A DNA stretch of 64,000 nucleotides, taken from the NCBI RefSeq assembly GCF_014650435.1, contig NZ_BMUY01000022.1:1-64000 (forward strand), given 5' to 3'. Under the pieces are notes generated by a model that saw only the letters and a program-made list of their open reading frames with translations, did no database searches and was not told the origin of the DNA. Each line of letters begins with the position of its first letter. Positions within the stretch are counted from its first letter, which is position 1. This document shows positions 35,393 through 46,337 of this stretch, piece after piece. The translations under genes and the position numbers were made by a program. Source of the stretch: Streptomyces tendae (lineage in GTDB: Bacteria; Actinomycetota; Actinomycetes; Streptomycetales; Streptomycetaceae).

Positions 35393-38300
35393 GTGACGGG
35401 GGTTGAGGGACGGGATGCCGAGGAGGCGGAGCCGGCACTGGTCTCGGCCGTTGTCCGGGTCAAGGGGCCGGGTGGTGTGATCGGCGGGGCGGGCTTCCTG
35501 ATCGCTCCGGACCTGGTACTGACCTGTGCGCATGTCGTGTCGGACGCGTTGGACCGGCCCCGGGAAGACGTGGTCGAGGCGGGGACCGAGGTCACGATCG
35601 ACTTACCGCTGGCGGGGAACACCGACGACGTCGACGAGGGCGACCACGACGCCTTCGTCCAGCGCTGGATACCGATCAGGCCCGATCAGAGCGGAGACAT
35701 CACAGTCCTCCGCCTGCGCCATCGGATTCCCGGAGCCCGCCCACTTGCCATGGCCGACCCGCGACGTGGCGTGTGGAACCACGATGCGCGCGCCGTTGGC
35801 TTCACCGACGGCGACCCGGACGGAATCTGGCAGAGCGGCAGATTCCGCGGGCCCACCCGCCGGGGCTGGATCCAGCTCTCGCGGGCCAACGGTGAGGCCG
35901 TGTACGTCAAGGGAGGCTTCAGCGGGAGCCCTGTCTGGGACAACGAGCTGGGTGCCGCCGTCGGGATGATGGTAGCGGCGCAGCCCGCGCGTGAGGCCCA
36001 GCAGGCGTTCGTCCTGCGGATGAGGACACTGCTGAAGGAGGTGCCCGAACTCGCGCCGCTCGTCAGGCCGGACACGCCTTTTCGCGGTCTGGCCACCTTC
36101 GGTGAGGAGGACGCGGACGTCTTCTTCGGCCGGGCCGACGACATCGGGCGAGTGCTCACCGCGCTGCGGGGGGACCAACCCACCGTGACGGTGTACGGGC
36201 CGTCGGGATGCGGGAAGTCATCGCTTGCGCTGGCCGGTGTGGTGCCGAGGATGCGGCAGGACGGCTACCAGGTTCTGCGGGTGAACGCCGCACACTTCTC
36301 CTCCCTGCGGGCCGCGCTCGCCACCGAACTGTTCGAGGTCATGAGGTCGAGGCAGGACGGGCTTCCGCGTGCGGACAGTGCCGACCAAGTGGAGGCGTGG
36401 CTCGCCGAGTTGGGGCTGACGGACGCCGTCCATCGAGCTCTTGGGTCGTCGGCCGACCGACTTCTCGTCGTACTCGACCAGGCCGAAGCCCTCCTGGACG
36501 GTTCCGAAGCCGTGGCCGAGGAGGTCGTCGGGCTGCTGTTTCCCGAGCGGCCTCAGAGTGTGTTGAAGGTGCTGGTCACGCTGAGGGCCGACTTCATTGA
36601 GGCGGCGCTGAACCACGCGCGCCTCGGCCCTGCGCTGAGAAGGGGTGTGACGGTCCCGCTCACCCCGATGTCACGGGAGCAGCTCGCGGAGGTCATCGCA
36701 GAGCCCGTCAAGCGCACCCCGGCTGTGGAGTACGACCCGGGCCTCGAACGACGCATCGTCGCCGACGCCGGCAGCGCACCGGGAGTTCTGCCCCTGTTGG
36801 GATTCGTGCTGGCCCAGCTGTGGGAGCACCAAGCCGCCGGACGGCTGCGGACGGCAACCTACGAGGAGAACGAAGGGGTGTCAGGGGCGCTGAGGCTCCA
36901 TGCCGAGAACGCGTGGAGGGAGTGCGTCGAGAAGCGACACGAGACCGTGGAGAAGCAGCACAAGAACAGTGACAACGACCGGGACACGGACAAGGACGAG
37001 GAGACCGAGGACGAAGGCGCGGACACGAAGGAGGCGTTGCGACTACTCACCGGACTGGTCCGCGTACTGCCCGGCAGCGAGGCCCCGCTGCGCCGCATGC
37101 TCACCCGGGAGGAAGCCGGGGAGACACGGTGGCGGATCGCGAAGTCGCTCGCCGCGCGACGACTGCTCGTACTGCACGGGGAGGAGGGGGAACCGCAGAG
37201 TGCCGAACTCGCACACGAGGCGCTGATCAGCGCCTGGCCGACGCTCGCACAACAGGTGAGGGCCGACCGGGAGTTCTTGGCCGCCAGGGCGGAACTCGGG
37301 CACGACGTCGTCCGGTGGCAGAAGGCGGACAGACACCCGGACCTGCTGCCGGGCCCGATGCAGCTCTACGCGCTGCAAGGTCGGTTGCACGGCCGTGAAC
37401 CGGAGCTGACCGGAGCCGAACGGGACTTCCTCGGCCTCGCGCGACGGCATCACCATGCGCGGCGAAACCGCGTCCGTGCCGCATGGACCGCCGCCGCGCT
37501 GGCGCTGGCACTGGTCGTCGGGCTGGGTACCTTCCTTCTCTACCAGTCGCGGGTCAGCGCGCAGCGAGAGGCGGAAGGACGGTCGCGTTCGCTGGCCTCC
37601 CTCGCGAACGAGTTGACCAGACGGGATCCGGGGATGGCCGCTCTGGTGGCCATCGCGGCTCATGACGTCGCACCGACCAGGGAGGCCCGCAATGCCCTGT
37701 TGCGAAGGTACGACCAGTTCAAGAGCGACTCCTGGGTACTGACCGGCACCGAGTCACCGGTGAAGGACGTGGCGATGAGTGCGGATGGTGCGGTGACCCT
37801 CGTGACGACCGAGATCGGAGGGTCGCTGAGCGGGCAGAGCAGCGCAGTGCTGTTCGTCCGTGACGCCGGAGGAAGAATTCATCGCGAACATCTCCGTCTC
37901 GCCCGGGAGGTCCTCTACCCGCTGGTCAGCAGAGACGGTCGAAGGATCGCCTATCTCTCGGCGCAGGAGGGCGGCACCCTCGTCTGGTATGACGTGCATC
38001 GCGACGCCGAGAAGGTGCTGGGCCGGGCGCACACGATCCGCGACAGCGACTTCGGCGGCATTCAGGTGAAGTCGTTCGGTCAGAACCTGGGCCTGGCGGA
38101 CTTCTCCCCGGACGCCGGAGAAGTGGTCATGATGGTGGGCGAGCGGGCACGGGTCTGGAACCTGGCTGCGAAGAGGGGACGGGGGATGCCCTCAGGCGTG
38201 CCCGCGCTGGAGGCGGCCTGGTTCGGCCCGGACGGCGACACACTTGTGGTCCAGCCGCGGTACGGCGAGGAGACGGACGCGGACTCCTCGGTGATGACCG

Positions 38301-39787
38301 TCGACATCGAGTCCGGAAAGACGCGTGGCCTGGCGAACGGGGTACGCACGTCGGCGAGGCCGAGCCTCGCGCTGTCGGCCGACGGCGGAGTGCTGGCCTA
38401 CTGCCAGAAGGGGCGAGGTGATCACGGCGCCGTCTACCGCGCGGTGCGCGTTGCGGACGGTCGCCTCCTCACCACCTACGAGCCCGACTCGACCAGCGAC
38501 TACTGCAACCCGATCGCCATGGACGCCACGGGACGGCATTTCGCGGTGCAGAAGGCCGGGGCCGAGTGGGCGCTCGTTGACACGCGGCCGGGTAAGAAAG
38601 CGAAAGTGGCGGAAGGGCCTGGCGAGGCCCCCGACCTCGACGACCTGGCACTGGTCGGAGAGTCGGGGGACTTCGATCTGGTCACCTGGGACGAGACCGC
38701 CGTGACCGCTCGGCGGCTGGCTGTGGGCTCCATCGATGCCGACAGCCCTCCGGTGCTCCTCGGCAACGAGAGCAGGATGCTGCTGCGCGTGGGTGCCAAC
38801 GGCGGCGGGCTGGCCCTCGTCGACATGGACATTCACGGGACTACGCACACCCTCAAGGAGGTGAAGCGGCCCCCGAGGGACAAGTCGATGGACAGCTCCC
38901 GAGAACCTCCGCGGGTCAAGGTCAACCAGTCCCGGACGCTCGCCGCTGACGTTGTCGGCCCGAACAAGGTCCGCGTCTGGGATGTTCCTTCCCTGCGGCA
39001 GGTCACGGAGGTGACGACCACCAAGCCCGAGGTCGACGCGACTGGCAGGGCAACGGAAGCGGTGGAACTCTACTTCGTCGGTGACGAGGAGCTGCTCACG
39101 GTCTTGGGCGGTCGCATCGAGTACTGGAACGCACGAACCGGCCGGCGTCTGTCGAAGCCGATTGACGTACGCGACCTGGGACTCACCGAAAAGGACCCGC
39201 CGCAGTTCTTCCTGGACCCGTATCCGAAGCCGGGATACGCACAGATCATGATCAAGGGAAGTCCGGTCGTCCATGCCGTGAACCTGCGCACGGGCAAGGA
39301 GGACAAGGCGCTCAGGCTCCGCTTCGGCCCGACGGTCGACCATGCCGTACTCGACGCAGACGGGCGGTACGCGGCCGTGCAGACCACGGGCGACATGGTG
39401 GAGGTGTGGTCGGTGCGGCCCGGGCGTCGCATGGAGCGGGTAGTGGGTCCGTACGGACCTCTCCAGGCCTACGACCGGTACCAGGCCGGGTTCCTGCAAG
39501 GGGGCCCGGAGTTCCTGTTGGCCAACGGGAACTCCGTGCGCTTCGAGAACGTGGCCGACCCCGGCGGGGGAGATTCGTACGACTTCGCGGAGGACCAGGA
39601 GTTCCTCGCCGCATCGAAGGACGGAAGGACGCTGCTCCGGCTCACCGATCGCACCGTGGTGGACCTCCTTCGTCTCGACCCCGAGCTGTGGAAGGAGCAA
39701 CTGTGCGCGATCCTCGGCCGCGACCTCACCGAGGACGAGCGGCAAGGGCTTCCCACATGGCTGCCCCACGGAATCTGCCCGGCCTGA
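35393..39787 (+). CDS. Trypsin-like protease / nSTAND NTPase / transmembrane / beta-propeller fusion
   Basis: 1464 residues. Residues 15-215: trypsin-like domain with GAGFLIAPDLVLTCAHVV, triad H47, D102 (GDITVLRL) and S177 (GGFSGSP). Residues 228-650: nSTAND1 NTPase, entry motif FRGLATFGEEDADVFFGR, Walker A GPSGCGKSS (about 269-277), Walker B LLVVLDQAEAL (D362), TLRADF, and the terminal AELAHEALISAWPTL. A highly charged insert lies at about 512-547. Residues 696-719 form one membrane helix (WTAAALALALVVGLGTFLL). Residues about 760-1440 are a WD40/TolB-like propeller (for example FSPDAGEVVMMVG). GTG 35393 has GGAGGG upstream. Protease and NTPase should be cytoplasmic, the propeller outside. 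Third-position GC looks more relaxed than in neighbours. Probably an NTP-gated protease in defence or signalling. Confidence 0.9.
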   Translation: MTGVEGRDAEEAEPALVSAVVRVKGPGGVIGGAGFLIAPDLVLTCAHVVSDALDRPREDVVEAGTEVTIDLPLAGNTDDVDEGDHDAFVQRWIPIRPDQSGDITVLRLRHRIPGARPLAMADPRRGVWNHDARAVGFTDGDPDGIWQSGRFRGPTRRGWIQLSRANGEAVYVKGGFSGSPVWDNELGAAVGMMVAAQPAREAQQAFVLRMRTLLKEVPELAPLVRPDTPFRGLATFGEEDADVFFGRADDIGRVLTALRGDQPTVTVYGPSGCGKSSLALAGVVPRMRQDGYQVLRVNAAHFSSLRAALATELFEVMRSRQDGLPRADSADQVEAWLAELGLTDAVHRALGSSADRLLVVLDQAEALLDGSEAVAEEVVGLLFPERPQSVLKVLVTLRADFIEAALNHARLGPALRRGVTVPLTPMSREQLAEVIAEPVKRTPAVEYDPGLERRIVADAGSAPGVLPLLGFVLAQLWEHQAAGRLRTATYEENEGVSGALRLHAENAWRECVEKRHETVEKQHKNSDNDRDTDKDEETEDEGADTKEALRLLTGLVRVLPGSEAPLRRMLTREEAGETRWRIAKSLAARRLLVLHGEEGEPQSAELAHEALISAWPTLAQQVRADREFLAARAELGHDVVRWQKADRHPDLLPGPMQLYALQGRLHGREPELTGAERDFLGLARRHHHARRNRVRAAWTAAALALALVVGLGTFLLYQSRVSAQREAEGRSRSLASLANELTRRDPGMAALVAIAAHDVAPTREARNALLRRYDQFKSDSWVLTGTESPVKDVAMSADGAVTLVTTEIGGSLSGQSSAVLFVRDAGGRIHREHLRLAREVLYPLVSRDGRRIAYLSAQEGGTLVWYDVHRDAEKVLGRAHTIRDSDFGGIQVKSFGQNLGLADFSPDAGEVVMMVGERARVWNLAAKRGRGMPSGVPALEAAWFGPDGDTLVVQPRYGEETDADSSVMTVDIESGKTRGLANGVRTSARPSLALSADGGVLAYCQKGRGDHGAVYRAVRVADGRLLTTYEPDSTSDYCNPIAMDATGRHFAVQKAGAEWALVDTRPGKKAKVAEGPGEAPDLDDLALVGESGDFDLVTWDETAVTARRLAVGSIDADSPPVLLGNESRMLLRVGANGGGLALVDMDIHGTTHTLKEVKRPPRDKSMDSSREPPRVKVNQSRTLAADVVGPNKVRVWDVPSLRQVTEVTTTKPEVDATGRATEAVELYFVGDEELLTVLGGRIEYWNARTGRRLSKPIDVRDLGLTEKDPPQFFLDPYPKPGYAQIMIKGSPVVHAVNLRTGKEDKALRLRFGPTVDHAVLDADGRYAAVQTTGDMVEVWSVRPGRRMERVVGPYGPLQAYDRYQAGFLQGGPEFLLANGNSVRFENVADPGGGDSYDFAEDQEFLAASKDGRTLLRLTDRTVVDLLRLDPELWKEQLCAILGRDLTEDERQGLPTWLPHGICPA

Positions 39788-39842
39788 ACTCGGTCTTCTC
39801 CTCGTTCGCCGGCGCAGCGCGGCCCAGGTGTGGTCGGTATCC

Positions 39843-41210
<1,368 letters not shown>

Positions 41211-41247
41211 GGGGACTCCTCAGAACGGGGGTGGTGCGGAGGGGGTG

Positions 41248-41300
41248 CCGAGGGGTGGGCGCCCGGCCGCTTGTGGCGGATGCGGCGCCCCACCCCTCGG
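41248..41300 (-). terminator. Hairpin between glyA and sdaA
   Basis: Left arm 41248-41263 (CCGAGGGGTGGGCGCC) and right arm 41284-41300 pair over 16 bp with one bulged base; the loop is 20 nt. It lies just after the glyA stop and 38 bp before the sdaA start on the minus strand. It may terminate or attenuate read-through into sdaA. Confidence 0.65.
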
Positions 41301-41309
41301 GTGCGGTGT

Positions 41310-42572
41310 CTACTTGTTCAGGCCCGGGTACAGCGGGTGCTTGTCGGCCAGGGTCTCCACCCGGGCCTTGAGGGCCTCCGCGTCGTAGGACGGCTTCAGC
41401 GCCTCGGCGATCACGTCCGCGACCTCGGCGAAGTCCTCGGCCGTGAAGCCGCGGGTCGCCAGGGCCGGCGTACCGATGCGCAGACCGGAGGTCACCATCG
41501 GCGGGCGCGGGTCGTTCGGGACGGCGTTGCGGTTGACCGTGATGCCGACCTCGTGGAGGCGGTCCTCGGCCTGCTGCCCGTCCAGCTCGGAGTCGCGCAG
41601 GTCGACCAGGACCAGGTGGACGTCCGTGCCGCCGGTCAGGACGGAGACGCCCGCGGCCTTCGCGTCGTCCCGCACCAGGCGCTCGGCCAGGATGCGGGCA
41701 CCCTCCAGCGTACGGCCCTGGCGCTCCTTGAAGTCCTCGCTGGCGGCGACCTTGAAGGCGACGGCCTTGGCGGCCACCACGTGCTCCAGCGGGCCACCCT
41801 GCTGACCGGGGAAGACGGCGGAGTTGATCTTCTTGGCCAGCTCGGCCGTGGAGAGGATCACACCGCCGCGCGGTCCGCCCAGCGTCTTGTGGGTGGTGGT
41901 GGTGACGACGTGGGCGTGCGGCACCGGGTTCGGGTGCAGGCCCGCCGCGACCAGACCGGCGAAGTGCGCCATGTCGACCATCAGGTACGCGCCGACCTCG
42001 TCCGCGACCTTGCGGAACGCGGCGAAGTCCAGCTGACGCGGGTAGGCCGACCAGCCCGCCACGATCAGCTTCGGCTTGGTCTCCTTGGCCAGGCGCTCCA
42101 CCTCGGCCATGTCGACCTGGCCGTCGTCGCCGACGTGGTAGGGGACGACGTTGTAGAGCTTGCCGGAGAAGTTGATCTTCATGCCGTGGGTCAGGTGCCC
42201 GCCGTGGGCGAGGTTCAGACCCATGATCGTGTCGCCGGGCTTGAGCAGCGCGAACATCGCGGCCGCGTTGGCCTGGGCGCCCGAGTGCGGCTGCACGTTG
42301 GCGTGCTCGGCGCCGAAGAGCGCCTTGACCCGGTCGATGGCGATCTGCTCGACCACGTCGACGTGCTCGCAGCCGCCGTAGTAGCGGCGGCCGGGGTAGC
42401 CCTCGGCGTACTTGTTGGTGAGGACCGAGCCCTGGGCCTCCATGACCGCGACCGGGGCGAAGTTCTCCGAGGCGATCATCTCGAGGGTGGACTGCTGGCG
42501 GTCCAGCTCGGCGTCGACGGCGGCGGCGACGTCCGGGTCCAGCTCGTGCAGGGGTGTGTTCAGAAGCGACAT
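41310..42572 (-). CDS. glyA: Serine hydroxymethyltransferase
   Basis: 420 residues. PLP enzyme interconverting glycine plus 5,10-methylene-THF and serine. Motifs: IASENFAP, NKYAEGYPGRRYYGG, VQPHSGAQANAA, LAHGGHLTHG and the PLP lysine in TTTTHKTLGGPRGG. ATG 42570-42572 is preceded by GAGGAG. It follows gcvH by 14 nt and lies in the glycine-riboswitch operon, so its likely job here is catabolic, using C1 units from the glycine cleavage system to make serine; a second, housekeeping glyA would be expected elsewhere in the genome. Confidence 0.96.
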   Translation of the reverse strand: MSLLNTPLHELDPDVAAAVDAELDRQQSTLEMIASENFAPVAVMEAQGSVLTNKYAEGYPGRRYYGGCEHVDVVEQIAIDRVKALFGAEHANVQPHSGAQANAAAMFALLKPGDTIMGLNLAHGGHLTHGMKINFSGKLYNVVPYHVGDDGQVDMAEVERLAKETKPKLIVAGWSAYPRQLDFAAFRKVADEVGAYLMVDMAHFAGLVAAGLHPNPVPHAHVVTTTTHKTLGGPRGGVILSTAELAKKINSAVFPGQQGGPLEHVVAAKAVAFKVAASEDFKERQGRTLEGARILAERLVRDDAKAAGVSVLTGGTDVHLVLVDLRDSELDGQQAEDRLHEVGITVNRNAVPNDPRPPMVTSGLRIGTPALATRGFTAEDFAEVADVIAEALKPSYDAEALKARVETLADKHPLYPGLNK

Positions 42573-42586
42573 GCGGTCGTGACTCC

Positions 42587-42964
42587 TCAGGCGCCGGCGA
42601 AGGCGGTGTACTCGTCGGCGGAGAGCAGGTCGGCGGGCTCGTCCGTGACCTTCACCTTGAACAGCCAGCCGCCCTCGAAGGGGGCGCTGTTCACCAGCGA
42701 CGGGTCGTTGACGACGTCCTCGTTGACCTCGGCGATCTCGCCGGAGACGGGGGAGTACAGGTCGGAGACGGACTTGGTCGACTCCAGTTCGCCGCAGGTC
42801 TCGCCCGCGGTCACCGAGTCGCCGACCTCGGGGAGCTGGACGAAGACGACGTCACCGAGCGCGTTGGCCGCGTGCTCCGTGATGCCGACCGTCGAGACGC
42901 CGTCCTCGGCGCCCGACAGCCACTCGTGCTCCTTGCTGTAGCGCAGCTGCTGGGGGTTGCTCAT
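42587..42964 (-). CDS. gcvH: Glycine cleavage system H protein
   Basis: 125 residues. Lipoyl-carrier protein of the glycine cleavage system. The lipoylation lysine is in GELESTKSVSDLYSP, and the start SNPQQLRYSKEHEWL is typical. ATG 42962-42964 has AGGAG nine bases upstream; in-frame extension upstream is not family-like. It lies between gcvT (129-bp gap) and glyA (14-bp gap) on the same strand. Confidence 0.96.
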   Translation of the reverse strand: MSNPQQLRYSKEHEWLSGAEDGVSTVGITEHAANALGDVVFVQLPEVGDSVTAGETCGELESTKSVSDLYSPVSGEIAEVNEDVVNDPSLVNSAPFEGGWLFKVKVTDEPADLLSADEYTAFAGA

Positions 42965-43093
42965 GGCCTGAATTCTCCTGTACGCGAGGAAGTGCCTGGT
43001 GAAGGGGGTGATGGGGAGGGGTGAGTGTAGGGGTGAGTGACACACCGGGCGGCCGCGGAGAGGCGGCGCCCCGTGTCCACTGTCTACCTCTGT

Positions 43094-44227
<1,134 letters not shown>

Positions 44228-44273
44228 CGGTCGGTCGTCTCCCAGGACAGGACGGGGCGAGGTCGGTCCTCCC

Positions 44274-44472
44274 CATCTGTCATCGGAACCTGAGAGGTTC
44301 GCCACGGCCACCGGAGTACGGCGATCAGGGCTTGCACCTTGGGTGGGACCGCCGTCGGGGGCGGTCCGCTTTTCAGATGTGCCTCGCCCGCGCGGTAACG
44401 GTGCCTGAGAGATTCAAGGGAGGGACTTGCTCCTTCGGCGCCCCGGCGCGGCCGGGGACTCTCCCGCGCGGA
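44274..44472 (-). promoter_or_regulatory. Tandem glycine riboswitch upstream of gcvT
   Basis: Read on the minus strand. Aptamer 1 (about 44400-44472) contains GGGAGAGTCC, GCCGAAGGAGCAAG and AATCTCTCAGGCACC. Aptamer 2 (44274-44380) has closing stem ACATCTG (44374-44380) with CAGATG (44274-44279), GGTGCAAGCCCTGATCGCC and GAACCTCTCAGGTTCCGATG. Both show the conserved glycine-aptamer core. The gcvT start is 46 nt further on. Such tandem riboswitches turn on glycine cleavage when glycine is high. Confidence 0.93.
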
Positions 44473-44654
44473 TTCAAACGGCCGGTATGCAGTTGGCGCC
44501 GCCATCATTGCACGCCTGGCTCATCCGTGGGCAGAGCTGTTCTTGTAACCGGCTTGTGGCAGTAAGCGAACGAAAACGCGAGACCCGCGCATTACCTTCT
44601 CTTTACACTCGACGGGGAGGTACTCGTGTACCGCCCCAGGGGAGGACGATCACG

Positions 44655-45323
44655 GTGAACAGGACCACGGCGTACGCCACGACCTCGGGACTCGCGCTGC
44701 CCAAGCAGCCCGCCGCCCCGGCCCCCGAGGCATGCGCCCCACTGCCCGCACCCGTCGTCCGCGACCTGAGGGACCGCGACGGCCGCAGCCCGCACGCCCT
44801 GCTCTTCGGACCCCGGGACCTGGTGGTGATCACCGGCCTGCCCGGCAGCGGCAAGTCCACGCTGATGCGGCGCACCGTGCGCGGCGGTCGCATCGACTCC
44901 CAGGACACCCGCGACCGCTGGGACGAGCGCATGCCGCGCTTCCTGCCGTACGCGCTCTACCGCCCCCTCGTCCGCCTCACCCACTACGCGGGGCTGCGCC
45001 GCGCGCTGCGCACCGGCGAGGGCGTCGTCGTGCACGACTGCGGGACCCAGGCATGGGTGCGCGGCTGGCTGGCCCGCGAGGCCCGCCGCCGGGAGGGCAC
45101 CCTGCACCTGCTGCTCCTCGACGTCGCTCCCGACGAGGCCCTGGCCGGCCAGCGCGAGCGCGGCCGGGGCGTCTCGCGGTACGCGTTCCTGCGGCACCGC
45201 ACGGCCAACTCCCGCCTGCTGCGCGCGGTCACCGACGGCACCCTGCCCGCCGGCTGCGCCTCGGCGGTCGTCCTCGACCGGGCGGCGGCCGACACCTTGC
45301 GCCGGATCGCCTTCACGGGGTGA
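44655..45323 (+). CDS. AAA_33-type P-loop ATPase/kinase-like protein
   Basis: 222 residues. Walker A is GLPGSGKSTLMRRTV, preceded by the hydrophobic strand DLVVITG. Later segments RIDSQDTRDRWDERMP, GVVVHDCGTQAWVRG and LHLLLLDVAPDEALAGQRERGRG resemble small nucleoside or polynucleotide kinase-like ATPases, where the last block provides a lid Arg. Phosphate acceptor unknown. GTG 44655 has GGGGAGG nine bases upstream; a longer in-frame extension reaches into the riboswitch region and is unlikely to be coding. It is divergent from gcvT. Confidence 0.8.
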   Translation: MNRTTAYATTSGLALPKQPAAPAPEACAPLPAPVVRDLRDRDGRSPHALLFGPRDLVVITGLPGSGKSTLMRRTVRGGRIDSQDTRDRWDERMPRFLPYALYRPLVRLTHYAGLRRALRTGEGVVVHDCGTQAWVRGWLAREARRREGTLHLLLLDVAPDEALAGQRERGRGVSRYAFLRHRTANSRLLRAVTDGTLPAGCASAVVLDRAAADTLRRIAFTG

Positions 45324-45401
45324 CGCACGGTAGGGCACGGGGCCGAACGGGTTAGCCTTTCAGCCACGAACGGCGGTACCAGGCAGGCGGTAGGTAGGCA
45401 G

Positions 45402-46169
45402 ATGGACTTCCCGGCACAGGCGCACCCCCACCCGCACGGCGGGTGGCCAGGCAACGAGCTGGAGGAGGTGCTGTCCGCCTCCCTCGGCATCCCGTCGGCC
45501 GGCGGCCGGATCGTGGAGGTCCTCGGCCGCAGCTTCCTGTGGATACCCCTTCCGAACGGCGGCGGCCCGCACAGCGGCCCCCTCGACCTGCCCTCGCTGG
45601 AGATCGACGGCCAGGCATACGTGCCGGTCTTCAGCTCCGAGGAGCAGCTGCGCCAGGTCGCGGGGGCGCACATGGCGTACACCATCGCCCCCGCCGTGGA
45701 GTTCGCCCGCGGCCTGCCCCCGCAGGTCGGCATCGTGGTGAACCCGGAGGGCGTGGTCGGCATCCCGCTGCCGCCGCCCGCCGTGGCCGAGCTGTGCCGG
45801 GCCGGACGCACCCCGCTGGACGGCCCCGCGTCCGGCGGCCGGGTCCGCCTCTTCGAGCCGGACTGGCAGGACGACCCGGTGGACTTCCTGGCCGCCGCCT
45901 CCGCCGAGTTCGCCGCCACCGGCGTCGTACGCAGCGCGCGCCGCTGCATGGCCGCCGTCGAGACCGCCGACCCGGTCATGTTCGTCGGCGTCGAACTCAC
46001 CCACTGGGAGGGCGACGCCCGGGCCCTCCCCCTGGACGCCCTGGGCCGAGCCCTCACCAAGTCCCCCCTGAAGTACCAGGTCAACCTGGTGCTCCTGGAA
46101 GCAGCCCAGGACCCGGTCTGCGACTGGATGCGGGAAAGCGTCCGCCCCTTCTACAACGGTGACTTGTAA
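45402..46169 (+). CDS. SseB family protein (first of pair)
   Basis: 255 residues. It contains two SseB-type segments: SLEIDGQAYVPVFSSEEQLRQ and FARGLPPQVGIVVNPEG, plus a C-terminal SseB_C-like part (AARRCMAAVETADPVMFVGVEL in part, VRPFYNGDL). The family is named after an E. coli gene affecting serine sensitivity; biochemical role unknown. ATG 45402 is preceded by GTAGGTAGGCAG. The next gene shares the C-terminal layout, ending (N/R)ARPFY(D), so the two are probably partners. No signal peptide or membrane segment. Confidence 0.85.
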   Translation: MDFPAQAHPHPHGGWPGNELEEVLSASLGIPSAGGRIVEVLGRSFLWIPLPNGGGPHSGPLDLPSLEIDGQAYVPVFSSEEQLRQVAGAHMAYTIAPAVEFARGLPPQVGIVVNPEGVVGIPLPPPAVAELCRAGRTPLDGPASGGRVRLFEPDWQDDPVDFLAAASAEFAATGVVRSARRCMAAVETADPVMFVGVELTHWEGDARALPLDALGRALTKSPLKYQVNLVLLEAAQDPVCDWMRESVRPFYNGDL

Positions 46170-46193
46170 ACACCGGTAAGGGGAAGTGCCGTC

Positions 46194-46223
46194 AGGGGCG
46201 CGGGGAACTGCGCGACAAGCCAC
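46194..46223. repeat. Dispersed 30-bp intergenic repeat, second copy
   Basis: The 30 bases starting AGGGGCGCGGGGAACTGCGC are the exact reverse complement of 10846-10875, which lies inside an ABC exporter gene. This copy is in the 168-bp gap between the two SseB genes, the usual location for this Streptomyces repeat. Confidence 0.85.
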
Positions 46224-46337
46224 GACGGCGCCGCACCCACAAGACGACAGCACACCCCGAGCTGGAAGGCCCCCCGCACCCGGCGGAGCCTTAAGCTGGA
46301 CCCGACACCGGGGGAACTTCTCGAAGGGGCGATACAC

